Assembly: GCA_029168955.1 (NCBI GenBank)
Contig: JAPDOI010000152.1
Location: forward strand, 1,242,501-1,306,500
Origin: Aplectana chamaeleonis
Lineage: Eukaryota; Nematoda; Chromadorea; Rhabditida; Cosmocercidae
DNA: 64,000 nucleotides
Reading direction: 5' to 3'
Shown here: positions 22,081 through 33,858 of the stretch, in pieces
How the letters are laid out: each line of letters starts with the position of its first letter
Numbering within the stretch: the stretch's first letter is position 1
Translations under genes and position numbers: made by a program
Notes under the pieces: generated by a model
The model's database searches: none
Told to the model about the DNA's origin: nothing
What the model saw: the letters and a program-made list of their open reading frames with translations, nothing else

Positions 22081-22274
22081 AGTAGGAAAGCGAGGGTTGT
22101 CTTTTATGGTTGCGGGTCACAATTTTTAGGAGTTATGGTCGTCAGACAACACCGATTCGTACCGATTTCATCATTTACGGAAGGCAGAAGCTGTCATAAG
22201 AAGTTTCGCCTCTCCACAATGGGAATCGCTTAACAAAAATCATGTGAAAAAGAGAACCTTCAGGAAAAATATAT

Positions 22275-22922
22275 GAAATTTCTGAAAGTCCCTGGCAAAA
22301 TTAATGATTTGGCAATGTTATAATTTGAAGAAATCAAAAAGTTGAAAAAAATAAAAAAACGTCTTGAAATATCTTTAAAAATGATTTGGCGCAAAATAAC
22401 CAGAAGTTTTGAAAAAAACTGGGAAATGTAGTGAAATGATTAAAATTGGATTTGGCGGTCAGTCATAGGCCAACTTTTTATAAGAAGAGAGAGACGAGGG
22501 ATAGGATTCTACAAGCTTCTCCGTTAAGCTTATCAAAGCTAAATCAAGCGCGCATCGGATTTGAGCGTTACGTTCACATAGCTTGACCCATCCTGATTTC
22601 CGTATTACATCTTCATTGAAACGTTTTACGGTTTCCGTTGCGCGCTTGATTTGGCTTTGATAAGTTTAACGGAGAAGCTTGTAAAATCCCATCCCTCGTC
22701 TCTCACTAACTATGAAAAGGTGGCCTATGACTGACCGCTAAATCCGATTTTGGTCAATTCACTACATTTCCCAGTTTTTTCATTACTTCTGGTTATTTTG
22801 TGCCAAATCATTTTCAAAGATATTTCGAGACGTTTTTTCTATTTTTTTCAACTTTGTGATTTCTTCAAATTATAACATTGCCAAATCATTAATTTTGCCA
22901 GGGAGCTAAACTTTCAGAAATC
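22275..22922. repeat. Long palindrome (foldback), arms about 290 bp
   Basis: The left arm (22275-22570, starting GAAATTTCTGAAAGTCCC) is inverted at about 22640-22922 (ending GCTAAACTTTCAGAAATC). Good matches run through AAGCTTCTCCGTTAA and ACTACATTTCCCAGT. The loop of about 70 bp is unrelated. It is a MITE-like foldback with no coding sequence, inside the receptor intron. Confidence 0.85.
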
Positions 22923-22924
22923 AC

Positions 22925-23550
22925 TTTTAAATCTAACATTCTGTCGCCTTGATGATTTTGGCGGAAAATTTATTTGAAATCTCATCGTTCAATGCTGAAA
23001 AATTAGTATATCTGAATGATAGACACAAGTGCATGGTCCCGAAAACCATATTTACGGCCGCTAGTTCGAATAAGGTCGCAATGGATACGAAGAACTGCTG
23101 AGGGAGTGTATGTAGGAGGACATGAAGCGGACCTCACTTGTGTATAGTGATCTAACAATAAGGCGCTGAGTTGGGCATCTAGAACCGTGCTGTGTGGGTT
23201 CAAGCACTTCGACCACTGAGAGTTTTGCATTCAACGCTACTCTTCGTGATCAATTCTCGTTCCAAGGTGGCAACCTTAGGAGGCATCTAGGCGTCACCGA
23301 CCCCAGGTTGGCCGCCTATTTATAGTCACCACGTTCGGGGATTGCTACTGGCCCTGATGTCCGTTCATCGTTTAAACCACCAAAATATTTCTTACAACAA
23401 GAGGGAAAACTGGGGCAAACGCAACTTTCTAAGATTTTATACTGACTAATCTAGATTTTTTCTCTTAATTTGTCGGCGGATGTTAGTTAGAGTGAGCAAC
23501 ACAACTCTGAACTCCGCTTATCGACTTCCAATAGATTGCGGTAGCTTGCT
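22925..23550. other. Receptor intron, no recognised feature
   Basis: No additional receptor exon or repeat family is recognised here. Confidence 0.35.
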
Positions 23551-23554
23551 TTAA

Positions 23555-24024
23555 AGGCAGTGTTCACGATAAAAAATGTGTTTTAGTTTCCACTAGGACT
23601 GCGTAGTGGAGGGGCACACTGTAACGTTGACGTCGAAAAAACGCATGAAAACGAGCTAGGAAACGTTCCAAAATAGCCCGAAGTTGCCACTTCGAGCGCA
23701 AGGCAAATTCCAAAAGCGCAACACACGCCCACCGACGTGAACAAATGAATGCTCGAGGTCGTGAGATGAGCGATGATTTCCAATCATTAGCACCATTCTT
23801 CCCTTCATTCCCAACTTCTCTCTTTAGTCAGATCAGCTCGCATATATCGGCTGCAAAATACGGAAGTTACAAGTCTCGGACAACTCGTCCACCATGTTTC
23901 CTTAGCTCAATTTTCGAGGGACCATGACTCCGTTCCCAGAAGGTCTTGTACGATTTCAGAGACATTATTGGAATAAGTATGGGGCCGTTTTTTAGAGATA
24001 GGAGGGAAAATTTTATCGTGCCTT
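23555..24024. mobile_element. TTAA-flanked MITE, family A copy 4
   Basis: It starts after TTAA (23551-23554) with AGGCAGTGTTCACGATAAAA and ends TTTTATCGTGCCTT, a shortened right end, at TTAA 24025-24028. The interior matches copies 3, 7 and 9. Confidence 0.8.
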
Positions 24025-24028
24025 TTAA

Positions 24029-24603
24029 GGCAGTGCCAGCGCAGAAAACCGCACTTAGTTTTTTCTTCTCAATCAAATGTTTGAACCAAGTGGAGATAGT
24101 TGGCAAAGCTTAAGGCTTCAATGCTGCGTATTTTTAGTGCTGTAGCCTCTTCAAAACTGCTCCGTGGTCTGAAGAGGCGTTTTCCCGGTCGATCATCTAG
24201 CACGAAGAGCAGAGGCGTCCCGAATGGCTCGGACAGGGCGTGGAAATCTAAAATTCTGTACTCTTTACTCCGAGACATCTTTCGTTTAAACGTGTGTGTT
24301 GAAGCTTCTTATTTCTGGAGGATTCTTGACAACAGAAAGGCCAAAAAAATAATCAAAAAAATAAACAAAGTTGAAGGGGCTAAATCATCTCAGACGTCCA
24401 GCATTCTCAGCATTCGTGTATTACACAAAACACACCGGACAGACGTGGAACAAACGAAGCTGATTGCGTCGGGATTTTCAAACGAGTTTTTCTCCGAACT
24501 TTGGCTGTATTGGGTAGCCTTTCCGCGAAATATCATAGCTTGGTGGGTCTACCGCCTCAAAATGGGGAAAAAACTTGAACGGTTTTCTGCGCGTACGCTG
24601 CCT
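24029..24603. mobile_element. TTAA-flanked element, family G copy 1
   Basis: The ends GGCAGTGCCAGCGCAGAAAA and its inverted partner GGTTTTCTGCGCGTACGCTG are bounded by TTAA at 24025-24028 and 24604-24607, both shared with neighbours. A second copy, split by a CR1, is at 56766-59888. The long + frame here (24100-24651) has no recognised domain and crosses the element border. Confidence 0.75.
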
Positions 24604-24607
24604 TTAA

Positions 24608-25051
24608 AGGCAGGGTTCGCGATAAAAACGACTTTTGAGCTCTCTCCATGAGAATGTAGATTTAGTCATCACAAAAGAAAAAATAAGTGAAAAAAACTCG
24701 GAAATTCGCGGGAAAAACGCTTAAAAACAAAGTGTAACGGCTAATTACCGGTGTCGGCCGGCCCCCTAATTAACGCGATTTTTCTTAATGCCTGCTAATC
24801 CGCTATTTATTTTGCTGGTAAAATAATTAGCAGTCTCCAGAACTGTTCAGAAGCTACTTTAGAAGCGAAATAAAAGTTGACAAAACAGGCTTTTACCCAA
24901 ATTTCCATAATTGGGGGCGGGAGGACACCAAGCCATAATTTGTTCCCAAGCGTTTTTTCTCCAATTTCTTACCTATTTTCACTTTTGTGATGGCCAGATC
25001 TACCATTCCATGGGAAAGGCACAACAACGGATTTTATCGAGAACCCTGCCT
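24608..25051. mobile_element. TTAA-flanked element, family B copy 2 (intact)
   Basis: The ends AGGCAGGGTTCGCGATAAAA and TTATCGAGAACCCTGCCT have TTAA on both sides (24604-24607 and 25052-25055). It is the uninterrupted counterpart of the element at 12170-13080. Confidence 0.85.
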
Positions 25052-25478
25052 TTAAGTCTCGGATTTGGCTCTAAATGATGGTTTTATAGTTGTTTAGAGG
25101 GGATGAGCACGTATTTAAAGTTTTTTTTGTCGATTTTTGCAAATTGGGTAGGTCATGTCACTATGCCTACCGTAACACACAGCAAACCCATGAATATTGA
25201 CAAGCATACCAACACCCCAAACCAGCCGCCAAATAATACCCGCAAAAGCGATTCTAGTCAAGTCTGAAAACAATTTTTCCAAATACAATAAAACTTGCCT
25301 GTCCTCCTAACTTACACTCGGAATCTTCTAAACGCTTATTGCTCCGCTCAGAAGTGTCCGCAGCAAAATACTATTTGAGATTCGGAAACTGCGAGTCATA
25401 ACTGACCAGAACACACTCAATCTTTCTTACTGTATCGACAACCATGTGAAGTTACCTTGTTAGATCTTCGCCTTCCAG

Positions 25479-26227
25479 ATTCTCGGCAACGTCGCCATTG
25501 CGCTGTGCTTTTTCACTGTTATTGTTTGTTCCTGTCTGTATGGACTGGTGGGTATCACCATCCTCAAAGCCAAGTTGTACAACAAGGTGAATGACACACA
25601 TGGTCGTTGTTATGTCTATTTGTGTTTTCGTTTCTGGCGCTGTGCGTTCCTATCACGAGCGCAAGGCAATAGCGCCATTCCAAACGGGAGAAGGTAAGGG
25701 CTGGCTTGTTTTGAGGCTTCGCTGGGAAATCTTCTGCAGTAGTACGCACTGTACGCAAAACAATAAATCACGAGGAAACAACCTGACTCAACCAGAGGAG
25801 TAATGTCATAGATGGGTTTTCCTGACTCCTTCTGTTTCAGAGAATGAACGCCGGATCTCTTGAACTGAAGTATCTGATGTTTGCGTTTCTCACCTTCGCA
25901 CCGCTGATTTTCGAGCTTGTCCGCAGCATTCTGGAAACTCACACCGATCCAGGCAGTGCTGCAGAAATTAGAGTGTTGCGCTTAGCTAAACAGTGCTGGT
26001 AAGCCAAATCGTCCTGTTCAAGCAGTGTTTTAATCTGAGATCGAAAGATTTTTTCCTTCAGGATCGAAAGCCACGAGGTATTACTCGGCGTTCAATTCTT
26101 TATTCTGGTGTTTATTGCTGGACTACATCGATTAGTTCTTGATCTGCCATTCTGTAGACCGAGTAACAATGAGCTGCCGTCAACAGGGACCTCTCGAGTC
26201 GTGGATTGCAGATTTAAACGTATCTGA
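25479..26227 (+). CDS. Nematode serpentine chemoreceptor, exons 4-6 (TM5 to TM7)
   Basis: Exons 25479-25586 (residues 176-211), 25841-25998 (212-264) and 26062-26227 (to residue 318 and TGA) have acceptors CCTTCCAG, TCTGTTTCAG and TTCCTTCAG, and donors GTGAATG and GTAAGCC. Exon 4 gives TM5 (ILGNVAIALCFFTVIV), exon 5 gives TM6 (LKYLMFAFLTFAPLIFELV) and exon 6 gives TM7 (LGVQFFILVFIAGLHRLVL) and a short polar tail. Exon 3 ends and exon 4 begins in phase 0, so the two parts join into one protein of normal family length (about 318 residues). That the exons belong together is inferred from phase, topology and strand. The separating intron, 17577-25478, is 7.9 kb and almost wholly repeats. Two separate broken receptor genes remain possible. 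Confidence 0.75.
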
Positions 26228-27742
26228 CAGTCGAGGTGCGGATGATGATGTGAATTCAGTTACTCTTCTGATAGACAACGCTTGAGAAGTTATCCACTCT
26301 CAATTCTCAAGAAAACAAAGAAGACCTATTCAAAAATAACATCTGCTCTGGAATCATATCTATTCCCTACGTTGCATAAGGGAGAAACGATAACTGGAAA
26401 GGAGGAATGATTTTTTTCGCAAAAATTGGGAGCTCCACAAGCTTTTCCGCATCAAAGAAGTTCATTTCACGCTCAGAAGTTCCGTTCGTTTTCGACGAAA
26501 GGAACGGACCATGCAAGGCTTTCAGGAATGAGCATATGTTGGCTCGGCTAGATTTCAAAGTTCTGCCGCCATTTCTTCAAGGCAACCAACTTTTGTTGTT
26601 GATAATTGTATCGTTTGCTGTGTTTTCCCTTTGCTGTATCACTTTACTAAAGTGTGTTCTACAGATACCGCGATGGTTTGAAGAACAATGTTCTTAATGT
26701 TGTATGTATAGTCCTGTGTATCAATAATCGAACATTTCCTGAAAACGTCAGGGATTAAAAAGAGGGCGACTTCATAGGTTTGCGAAGAGAGAACGATCAC
26801 GGGATAGGCGCATTTAAGAATGTTCAGAAAAAATCTTTCTCGCATTCATCTCAAAGCTTTTTTCAGGGGTTGTTTCGCGAGCTGGTCGAAATTCTGATGT
26901 CCCCTTGTCGATTTTTCGAACACTCAAGTTGTTTTGGTACAAAGCTCCCCCACTGGGGGAACTCGCAGGCCGAACGCAAAGTCTCAGATTTGGTTTAATT
27001 CCTCCATGGGAGTTAGTTGGGACGGCGAACACTAACCTGAATTTGATTCTACGATTTTCAGATGGGTTACGCCACTCAAAAGGCGTTAGGCAAAAGGCGT
27101 TAGGACTACCTTACAGTGTGCCTCAAAATAGCGGCAAAAGACTCTAGACTCAGCAACTTTAACCACCCCAGTTAACTAGTTTCGGGTCGGATCCGGAAAA
27201 AAATTTTCTGACCACCCTGTAAATTACCTGATAGTTATACTCTTTCCTTTTCGCACAAAGAAGAAAACTTCCTATTCTGGAACCCCTAAGAAATTTGGAA
27301 AACTTCGAGCACGGATTTTTTATGCGCTGTCACACGCCTCCAGCGACATAAACATGGTTTTCCGAATCAGGGCACGGGTAAAGCAGTCCCTAGTGGGAGC
27401 TGTATACCTTTCAGTTAAATTATTCATCGGGCAACCGTACATGGGTAGGATATCATCTCCCAGAGTTACCACGCAGCTCGCAGGATTTATTTAAAGAGCG
27501 GGCGGGGACGCGTTTTCGCGCCTCTAGCGTCCTTTGTTTGATATCTTTCTCTGAATAAAACTTTTACGGGTTCCGAAGTTCGCTCGAGATTTTAGTGAAA
27601 AGGGGTATGAAAATCGCCAGCATTCGCGTTTGGTCTTGTCTTACTGCACCGCTGCTATTTTCTGTCTTAGCGACTCGGCTCCCGCTGCCGCAGCGGTCCG
27701 GCAAAGGCTCAGTGTGACATGCACTATGCGCATCCACACAGA
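26228..27742. other. Intergenic; one weak ORF with a membrane segment at 26407-26697
   Basis: No clear poly(A) signal for the receptor is seen. A 96-codon ATG-start frame at 26407-26697 contains one strongly hydrophobic stretch (LLLLIIVSFAVFSLC) but has no splice or family support. I do not call it a gene. Confidence 0.25.
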
Positions 27743-27868
27743 GTGCGGATCAGGGGTGTGCGGCAAAGGAATTTCAAATTTCGGCAAACGGCAACGGCAA
27801 ACCCCAAAAATGACCGGCAAACGGCAAACGGCAAAACGGCAAACGGCAAATTCTGTTTTGTGTTATAA

Positions 27869-28400
27869 TACGCCAACATTCGCGAACAAGGGAGGGTTAC
27901 CAACTTCAGATGGAGTTTCGGGATGCAATTTTAATATGTTCTAGGGGTAGGACAGTGTTTCAGTATCCCATGCTCAGAATCTGCTAAATGCCTCAGGCAT
28001 TCCCTAAAAAGGTGAAAATCTGATCAAGGCCAGAACGGTTCGGCGGAAGCGAGTAGAGCCGATTTAACGATTGAATTACCTTTAGGTGTGTTCAGAATAG
28101 ATTTAGAGAATTTTGGTGCATTGATTCTGTTTAGATCAGAAATTATGCATTTGTTGCCCAAATTCTGATCTATTCTGAACATACACCAAGGTAAATCAAT
28201 CGTCAGAAGCAACTCTACTCACTTCGGTGAGAGCCGTTCTGGCCTTGTTCAAATTTGTATCTTTTTAGGGACTGCCTGAGGCATTTAGCAGATTTTGAGT
28301 GTGGGATATTGGAACACTGTCCCCCTAGAACATATTAAAAGTGCATCCCTGAAACTCCATCTGATGTAGGCAACCCTTCCTTGTTAGTCGTGTCGTATTC
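27869..28400. repeat. Foldback inside the hAT-like element
   Basis: The left arm (27869-28100, for example CTGCTAAATGCCTCAGGCA) is inverted at about 28160-28400 (TGCCTGAGGCATTTAGCAG). Its centre is near 28130. Confidence 0.8.
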
Positions 28401-29020
28401 CATGCAATATCTGCCAAATACTATAAGCCTGGCGTTCCAATAGCCTTTACAGGAAGACAAATCCTATACACCAGAAGCTGCTTGAGGCCTCAGTTGATCA
28501 GGAGTCACTACTCAGAATCACCAAGGCTGTAAGCTTCTCCATCGCCAGCGATAATTCTTTTAATTCCTCTCCATTTGAAGTTTCCGTACAAATCAACGCT
28601 AGAGATTTAAAAGATGGGCGTCTTCTTGAGCAGTGCAAAGTGTAACAGGCCCGCAAAGGATTTTCTAAAAGGGGCATGCGGCCAGCGCGTCCCAGCCTAG
28701 ACGATCCATGGGAGATCAGCAAACCGTAAGCAAGCTTGGTGCGATGGGTGTTCGCGCCGGCCCAAAGACTGTGGACGATACTGGTACCATAATCAGATGC
28801 GAATAGAAGGGTGAATACGCGATGATTGGTCAGGATTGATGGCGAAATACAGTTCACTCCGCGATCAGCGGCGCGCGGTTTAGGCTATAACCGGAGTCAC
28901 AAGGATTTCTGTTAGTAGCAAGTAGTAGGCTCAAAGGATTCCAATTTCGCTCACTTCAAACTACGATTGAATGGTTACCCTTGTGAGGCTACAGAAATGG
29001 AGTCAGACCAGCCTTGTTGA

Positions 29021-29629
29021 ATGCAGTGCTCACGGTAAAAGCAGCCTTCGGATTTTCAAATCAAGAGCTCCGAGGGGCATGTTGATCGAATGCGCAGAAA
29101 GAGGGCGTTTGACTGGTACATGCGAAGCGCGCGACGGAAGTCCGTTGCGCTCACTTCGTCGCTGGGGCGTCGCGTGCAGTGCGCTAGCCAGCTGGACTGC
29201 TCTTCGGCTCTTCCCTCTGTGCGTATTCGGCCTACAAGCTAGCACGAGGCCAATCGCAGCAACAATGTCGGCTAGAAACAAGCAATAAATGGCTTCATAC
29301 GGTCCCAAAACTTGAATGTGGTTTACCCGCCCAACTTACCTCCCTGTGGCTACCGAGGAAGTGGGTGGAGCAGGTACACTACGTTCAAGTTTCGAGCCAT
29401 ATATTGCTATTGGTTGCTCGTTTTGAACCGGTTTCCACCACTGTTGTTGCAATGGGCCTCGAACCCTTCGATTTTTGGTGAAAATTTGAATGCCGTTTTA
29501 ATCGTTGCCTTCAAAGATTTTTCATTTTTCATCTTTACACCATTTCCTAGCAAACCCAGCTCTGCCATTAAGTCAACCTTTCATTTCAGCTAGTGATCTC
29601 GAAATCGAAGATTTCCTTGACCACTGCCT
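29021..29629. mobile_element. TTAA-flanked MITE with family A ends and an unrelated interior, in the hAT-like element
   Basis: It starts after TTGA with ATGCAGTGCTCACGGTAAAA and ends TTGACCACTGCCT before TTAA (29630-29633). The interior is unlike the other A copies. Confidence 0.6.
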
Positions 29630-30062
29630 TTAATGACCGCTGTGAATATAGATCAACTTTTAAAAAGCCGGGCAAAGTGTTTGTAGAATTGATAATTTTC
29701 CTGTCCCAATTGTTAACATCAGCCAACCAACCGACGATAAGTGTGTGGTGACTCTGGGTGGGTTTCGGAAGCTGGAAACTAAGAAAAATTGGAGAAAATT
29801 GTATAAAAAGTCACATCGAGTCGGCTTTGGAGCCGGAAACCCGACTGACTCGAGCGCGTTCGGCTGCAAAGCGTGTCGAGACGCAATTGCTGACCGGAAT
29901 TTGGCCCAGATAAGCACTGTACACGAGTTCTCCACTGGTTCATATGTCCAGATAAGGCTGCTTTTGCGCTACAGCTTTGATATGACTTGGTTTTGTAATC
30001 TTAGAACTTGCAGTAATCGGTATGCCTCTGAAAAAAGTTTTTTACGATTTTGGCATTCTTAA

Positions 30063-30525
30063 AGGCAGTGTTCACGATAAAAGTCGTTTTTTTGTTTTTC
30101 CGCCTATCTTGAAAACGGTCCCATGCTGAGTTCAATGATATCCCTGGCATCGTACAAGACCCCCTGGAAACGGAGTTATGGCCCCTCAAAGTTCAGCTAG
30201 GAAGCATTGTGGGCGAGTTGTCCGAGGCTTGTGACTCCCGTTTTTTTCAGCCGATGTGTGCGAGCTGACCTGAATAAAGAGAGACGTTGAGAATGAAAGG
30301 AAGAACGGGGCTTTTGATCGGAAACCATCGCTCATTTACCCACGAATTCAGGGGAACTGTTATAGGATGTGGGCGGAGTGGCCCAGTGGGTTGACTGGCC
30401 CACGAGATTTTCACCCACTTACCGGCCGTTTTTCTTCGCACTTTCGTTCTTAATCTCGTTATAGGGACCCAAAGCTTACGTTTTGGCCAAAAAAACGTGC
30501 GACTTTTTCTTCGTGAACACTGCCT
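30063..30525. mobile_element. TTAA-flanked MITE, family A copy 5, in the hAT-like element
   Basis: The ends AGGCAGTGTTCACGATAAAA and TTCGTGAACACTGCCT are flanked by TTAA at 30059-30062 and 30526-30529. It shares a GGCCCAGTGGGTTGACTGG block with the copy at 54337. Confidence 0.9.
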
Positions 30526-31238
30526 TTAAAGGGTTAAGAATTTGATGATTAAAAAAGACATCTGGAGGCTCCCAAACAATTTAGAACTCTAACGAACTCC
30601 TCTGATTACCCAGTCGAGATGTTTTCATAAGTTACTGATTGAAAGGATAAAATTATACATTGAATGAACCAGAACCAGAAGCTGGAACTAGTCAATATAA
30701 TTATTTATAGCAGCTCCGAATCGGTGACCAATACAGAGACTGAGGTTAGGGAAATTCTGTTGTTTCAACGAATTTTTGCCGAAAATTTGCCGTTTTAGAC
30801 GACAATTTCGGCAAACGGCAACGGCAACGGCAAAACCCAAAAATGGCCGGCAAACGGCAAACGGCAATCGGCAAACGGCAATTGCCGCACACCCCTGGTG
30901 CGGATGCTCAGCGCTCTGTTCACACTAGGATATTCTTGAAAAAGTAATTCTTATGAAAGAATGTTAAAAGCACGTTACCGCGCGCATTCTGACCAAATTC
31001 TACGGGCTGTGAAGTATAAGCAGTGAACAATGACATTACAAACATTAGATTTATATGAAGGGCTTATCACAGGGAATCGGACGATAAATATGCGAGTAAT
31101 TTAGCCACTGCACCGCGATTCGTGCATTGCATACAATTTTCGAGTGAAAGTGCTGCATTCAAACTCAACCCATCACTCCTCATACAGTCTCAGACACAAA
31201 AAAAATCTTTTGTTCAAAACAACACTCCTCTCAATTGG

Positions 31239-31742
31239 CTATTTTGTCAACCACTCAGATAGTTGAACAGCCGGAGTATTGTTCAACATGGGCTTCTCGT
31301 TTTTTCGTTTAAATCGCGTTCTACGATGATTATTCCGCATATGTTGAACTAGATCGGCGGTGAGTCTGAACGCGGAGCCGCAGATGGCACAGCAGTTCTC
31401 GTTTGCCATCGCTGGCACTCCCAACACGGACTGTACTAGTGGATTGGCGGAACCAACAGGTGATGTCGACGACGATGTGCCTGCTGCTGTTGGCAAGATG
31501 GGTACTGAAATGTATGCTATCAAAATAGTGCTTGGAACATAGAGCCACAAAATCATGAGAATCATGTTAGAAGACAACGAAAACTCATCGATACCCTGTG
31601 GCGGAGGTAGTATTGTCGGAACAGGAGCGGATCGAGATACCATCGGTGGCATAGGTTGCATCGGAAAAGGTGGCACAAGACCTCGCCGGAAAGCCTCTTC
31701 AACTACTCGTTGCTGTTGCACGCGAGCCAGATGGAAGTAATT
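31239..31742 (-). CDS. Single C2H2 zinc-finger protein, exons 2-3 (contains the finger and C-terminus)
   Basis: On the - strand, exon 2 is 31742-31595 and exon 3 is 31504-31239, separated by a 90-nt intron (GTATCG to ATTTCAG) in phase 1. Exon 2 encodes a basic stretch (ARVQQQRVVEEAFRRG) and a proline-rich linker. Exon 3 encodes one finger, C141-x2-C144-x12-H157-x4-H162, with the core FRLTADLVQHMRNNH followed by a basic RRTRFKRK. The stop is TAG 31241-31239. The finger core resembles those I associate with PRDM8/ZNF488-type proteins (FRMTSDLV.HMRS), but the assignment is tentative. The basic tail could serve nuclear import or DNA contact. Reading straight through the intron stays in frame, so intron retention would give a longer, hydrophobic insert. 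Confidence 0.75.
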   Translation of the reverse strand, partial: NYFHLARVQQQRVVEEAFRRGLVPPFPMQPMPPMVSRSAPVPTILPPPQGIDEFSLSSNMILMILWLYVPSTILIAYISVPILPTAAGTSSSTSPVGSANPLVQSVLGVPAMANENCCAICGSAFRLTADLVQHMRNNHRRTRFKRKNEKPMLNNTPAVQLSEWLTK

Positions 31743-32405
31743 CTGGAAAAAATAGAGTTTAGATGAAAGCAATCGAAAGTAGGAGCATAACGTCAGCATG
31801 GATCCGGAAGAGACTTCGCGTTCACTGTTGAAGGTTGACGCAAAGTCGGTACTATATGCTATATCATAGGTGCACCGATTTGGCGCCAACCTTGGGAACA
31901 CAAAGTCTCTTCCGGATCCATGCCGATGTTATATGTACTTCTGAACGGAAAGCAAAAAAAATGGTGGCAGCGTTCGTCATTCGAAAGATTTTTCACTGGT
32001 TTCAAAAGTTTGCAGTGAACTGCCTCTGGTGAACAACTCAGCTGAAAAGCGCAGGAAGTGGATCAGATTTGTGCTGTAGCTGAACTGCTGCAGCAGATTC
32101 GAAAGTCATGAAATGCCTAGAGGTTCTTTTCAGAAGAAGTCCACAGTGGGGCAAATTACGTCACACTAGGAAGGTCCCATATCTTCACACCAGACGATCC
32201 TTCTATTTCAAAGCTGATGCATGGCAATATAATCCTGTATTTTGAAAGAAGGGCAGTCTTAGGACAGCATTCGCAGTCTTCAACAACATATCAGCCTTAG
32301 AGGGGAGAGAGACTTTAGGATAAAATCAGAGATCACTAGTGTAATTAAAAACTCCTTAACGCTGTTCGCACCTCGGCTCGATCGCCAGAAGGCCCCTCCT
32401 TCCTC

Positions 32406-32429
32406 GAGAGAGAGAGAGAGAGAGAGAGA
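32406..32429. repeat. (GA)n microsatellite
   Basis: About 12 uninterrupted GA dinucleotides inside intron 1 of the zinc-finger gene. Confidence 0.95.
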
Positions 32430-33084
32430 AGACAGCAAAGATCGCGCGGCAGCTTCCGCGCGGCGAGTTATGCAGGCTCAATCGCTGCCTCTCGGATTAT
32501 GATTGGCCTACAGGCGGTAACCGATCCACTGCGAGTATATTGATTAGGAGGATTGACAGTACATGTTTATTAGATATTACATGAGCATGTATAATTGGTT
32601 TCCCTAAATATTTCAAAACAAAATAATTATGTAAGATTCACTAGATTATTTATTACACGCGGAAAATCATCAATTCACATAAAAATTTGGTGATATAAAT
32701 GCTAAAGAATCACACTGCTGAGTTTGTTGAAAAACGCGACATCTTCTTGCAGTAATCCACAATCTCGTTCCGAGAAACGCCAGTCCTTCATTACACGTTG
32801 ATGAAACGGTCTACGATTAGCAGATGCTTGTACCCACAATGGTAAACAATTTTTTTCGCTAATTCCTTAAATAACAATTATTTTATTGGCTTTTTTATGC
32901 AAATGCTTATTCGTTAATTTTTTTACTCTGGGCTTCTGCCATAATTTTCCAACCTATTTTAAATAGGACCCAGCGGATCGATATACGCCGAGAACTTTAT
33001 CCTTTATCCTTTTATTATGAATAAAGTTTTCATTTCGATGACTACTTTATGATTTTTTTGAATATTGAAATATTTTATTCCGAT

Positions 33085-33360
33085 GATTATTTTATTTAAA
33101 TTCCATAGGTTCCATCAAGTTATTCAGTTTCCATATTCCACGCATCCTCATTCTTTTATTTATCGATGAAACTTTCACTGCAAGCCATTACTTCATTTCG
33201 ATGATTCGATGATGATTATTGATTATTTTATTTTTTCAGGATTCGTTCGGTGACATTATTATATTTCATTTCTATGATTGTTTTCCTTAAATTCCGTTGA
33301 TTCCATCAAGGAATTCAGTTTTCTAGTTCCACGCATTCATATTCGTTTATTTATAAATTA
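33085..33360 (+). repeat. AT-rich direct repeat, unit about 190 bp
   Basis: AAATTCCATAGGTTCCATCA (33098 onward, continuing to CGCATCCTCATTC) is repeated near 33290 as AAATTCCGTTGATTCCATCA (continuing to CGCATTCATATTC). The surrounding sequence is rich in CGATGATTATTTTA-like words. Confidence 0.6.
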
Positions 33361-33629
33361 TACTAAGACGTATGTCAAGTTATTTGCATAAGAATACACA
33401 TCAAGTACGAACAATTAAATAATTGCCATTTTATGATATATTAGACCCAATCAGGTCGCTGATGATGTCAGAGACGCAGAGGGCGGCGCGCTGCTTTTTT
33501 GGACTCTAGGCTTGCCATTCCGTTTGGGACAGGGTATAGAAGAGGGTCGAAAGCGGTGCCCTTCACTAGTCGATTGTGGAATACAGTCCCAAAATTTGCA
33601 CAATACTGTGCAGATGATTTCACTTTCGA

Positions 33630-33858
33630 GAGCAGTGTTCAAGATGAAAATATTGCTTGTTTTTTTTGAAAAAAAAACTATGCTTTGGGTACCTTTAGGA
33701 AAAGTAAGAACGGAAGTGCGACCAAAAACGGCAAAGAAGTGGGTGAAAATCTTGTGGGCCAGCCAACCCAGTGGGCCACTTCTCCCCCGTCCTATGATAG
33801 TTGCCCTGTTTTACCGTAGGAACAGGCACCGAATTTTCAAGTATTCTTCATCGTGAAA
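33630..33858. mobile_element. Degenerate family A MITE, internally deleted
   Basis: GAGCAGTGTTCAAGATGAAAA at the left and TTCTTCATCGTGAA at the right are eroded A ends. The interior shares GGCCAGCCAACCCAGTGGGC (inverted) with the copies at 30063 and 54337. Confidence 0.55.

Larger units (their letters stand above)
27751..30897. mobile_element. hAT-like non-autonomous transposon, 3147 bp, exact 8-bp target duplication
   Basis: The perfect 16-bp inverted ends CAGGGGTGTGCGGCAA lie at 27751-27766 and 30882-30897. They are flanked by GTGCGGAT on both sides (27743-27750 and 30898-30905). An 8-bp duplication with CAGGG-type ends is the hAT signature. Just inside each end are CGGCAAA-rich direct repeats (27761-27850 and 30783-30880). 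The interior carries a foldback (27869-28400) and two TTAA-flanked MITEs (29021-29629 and 30063-30525). No transposase ORF is visible. It would depend on a transposase supplied elsewhere. Confidence 0.85.

Noticed and set aside
24100..24651. 183-codon + strand ORF
   Set aside because: It lies within a family G element, crosses its border into family B, and has no recognisable domain.
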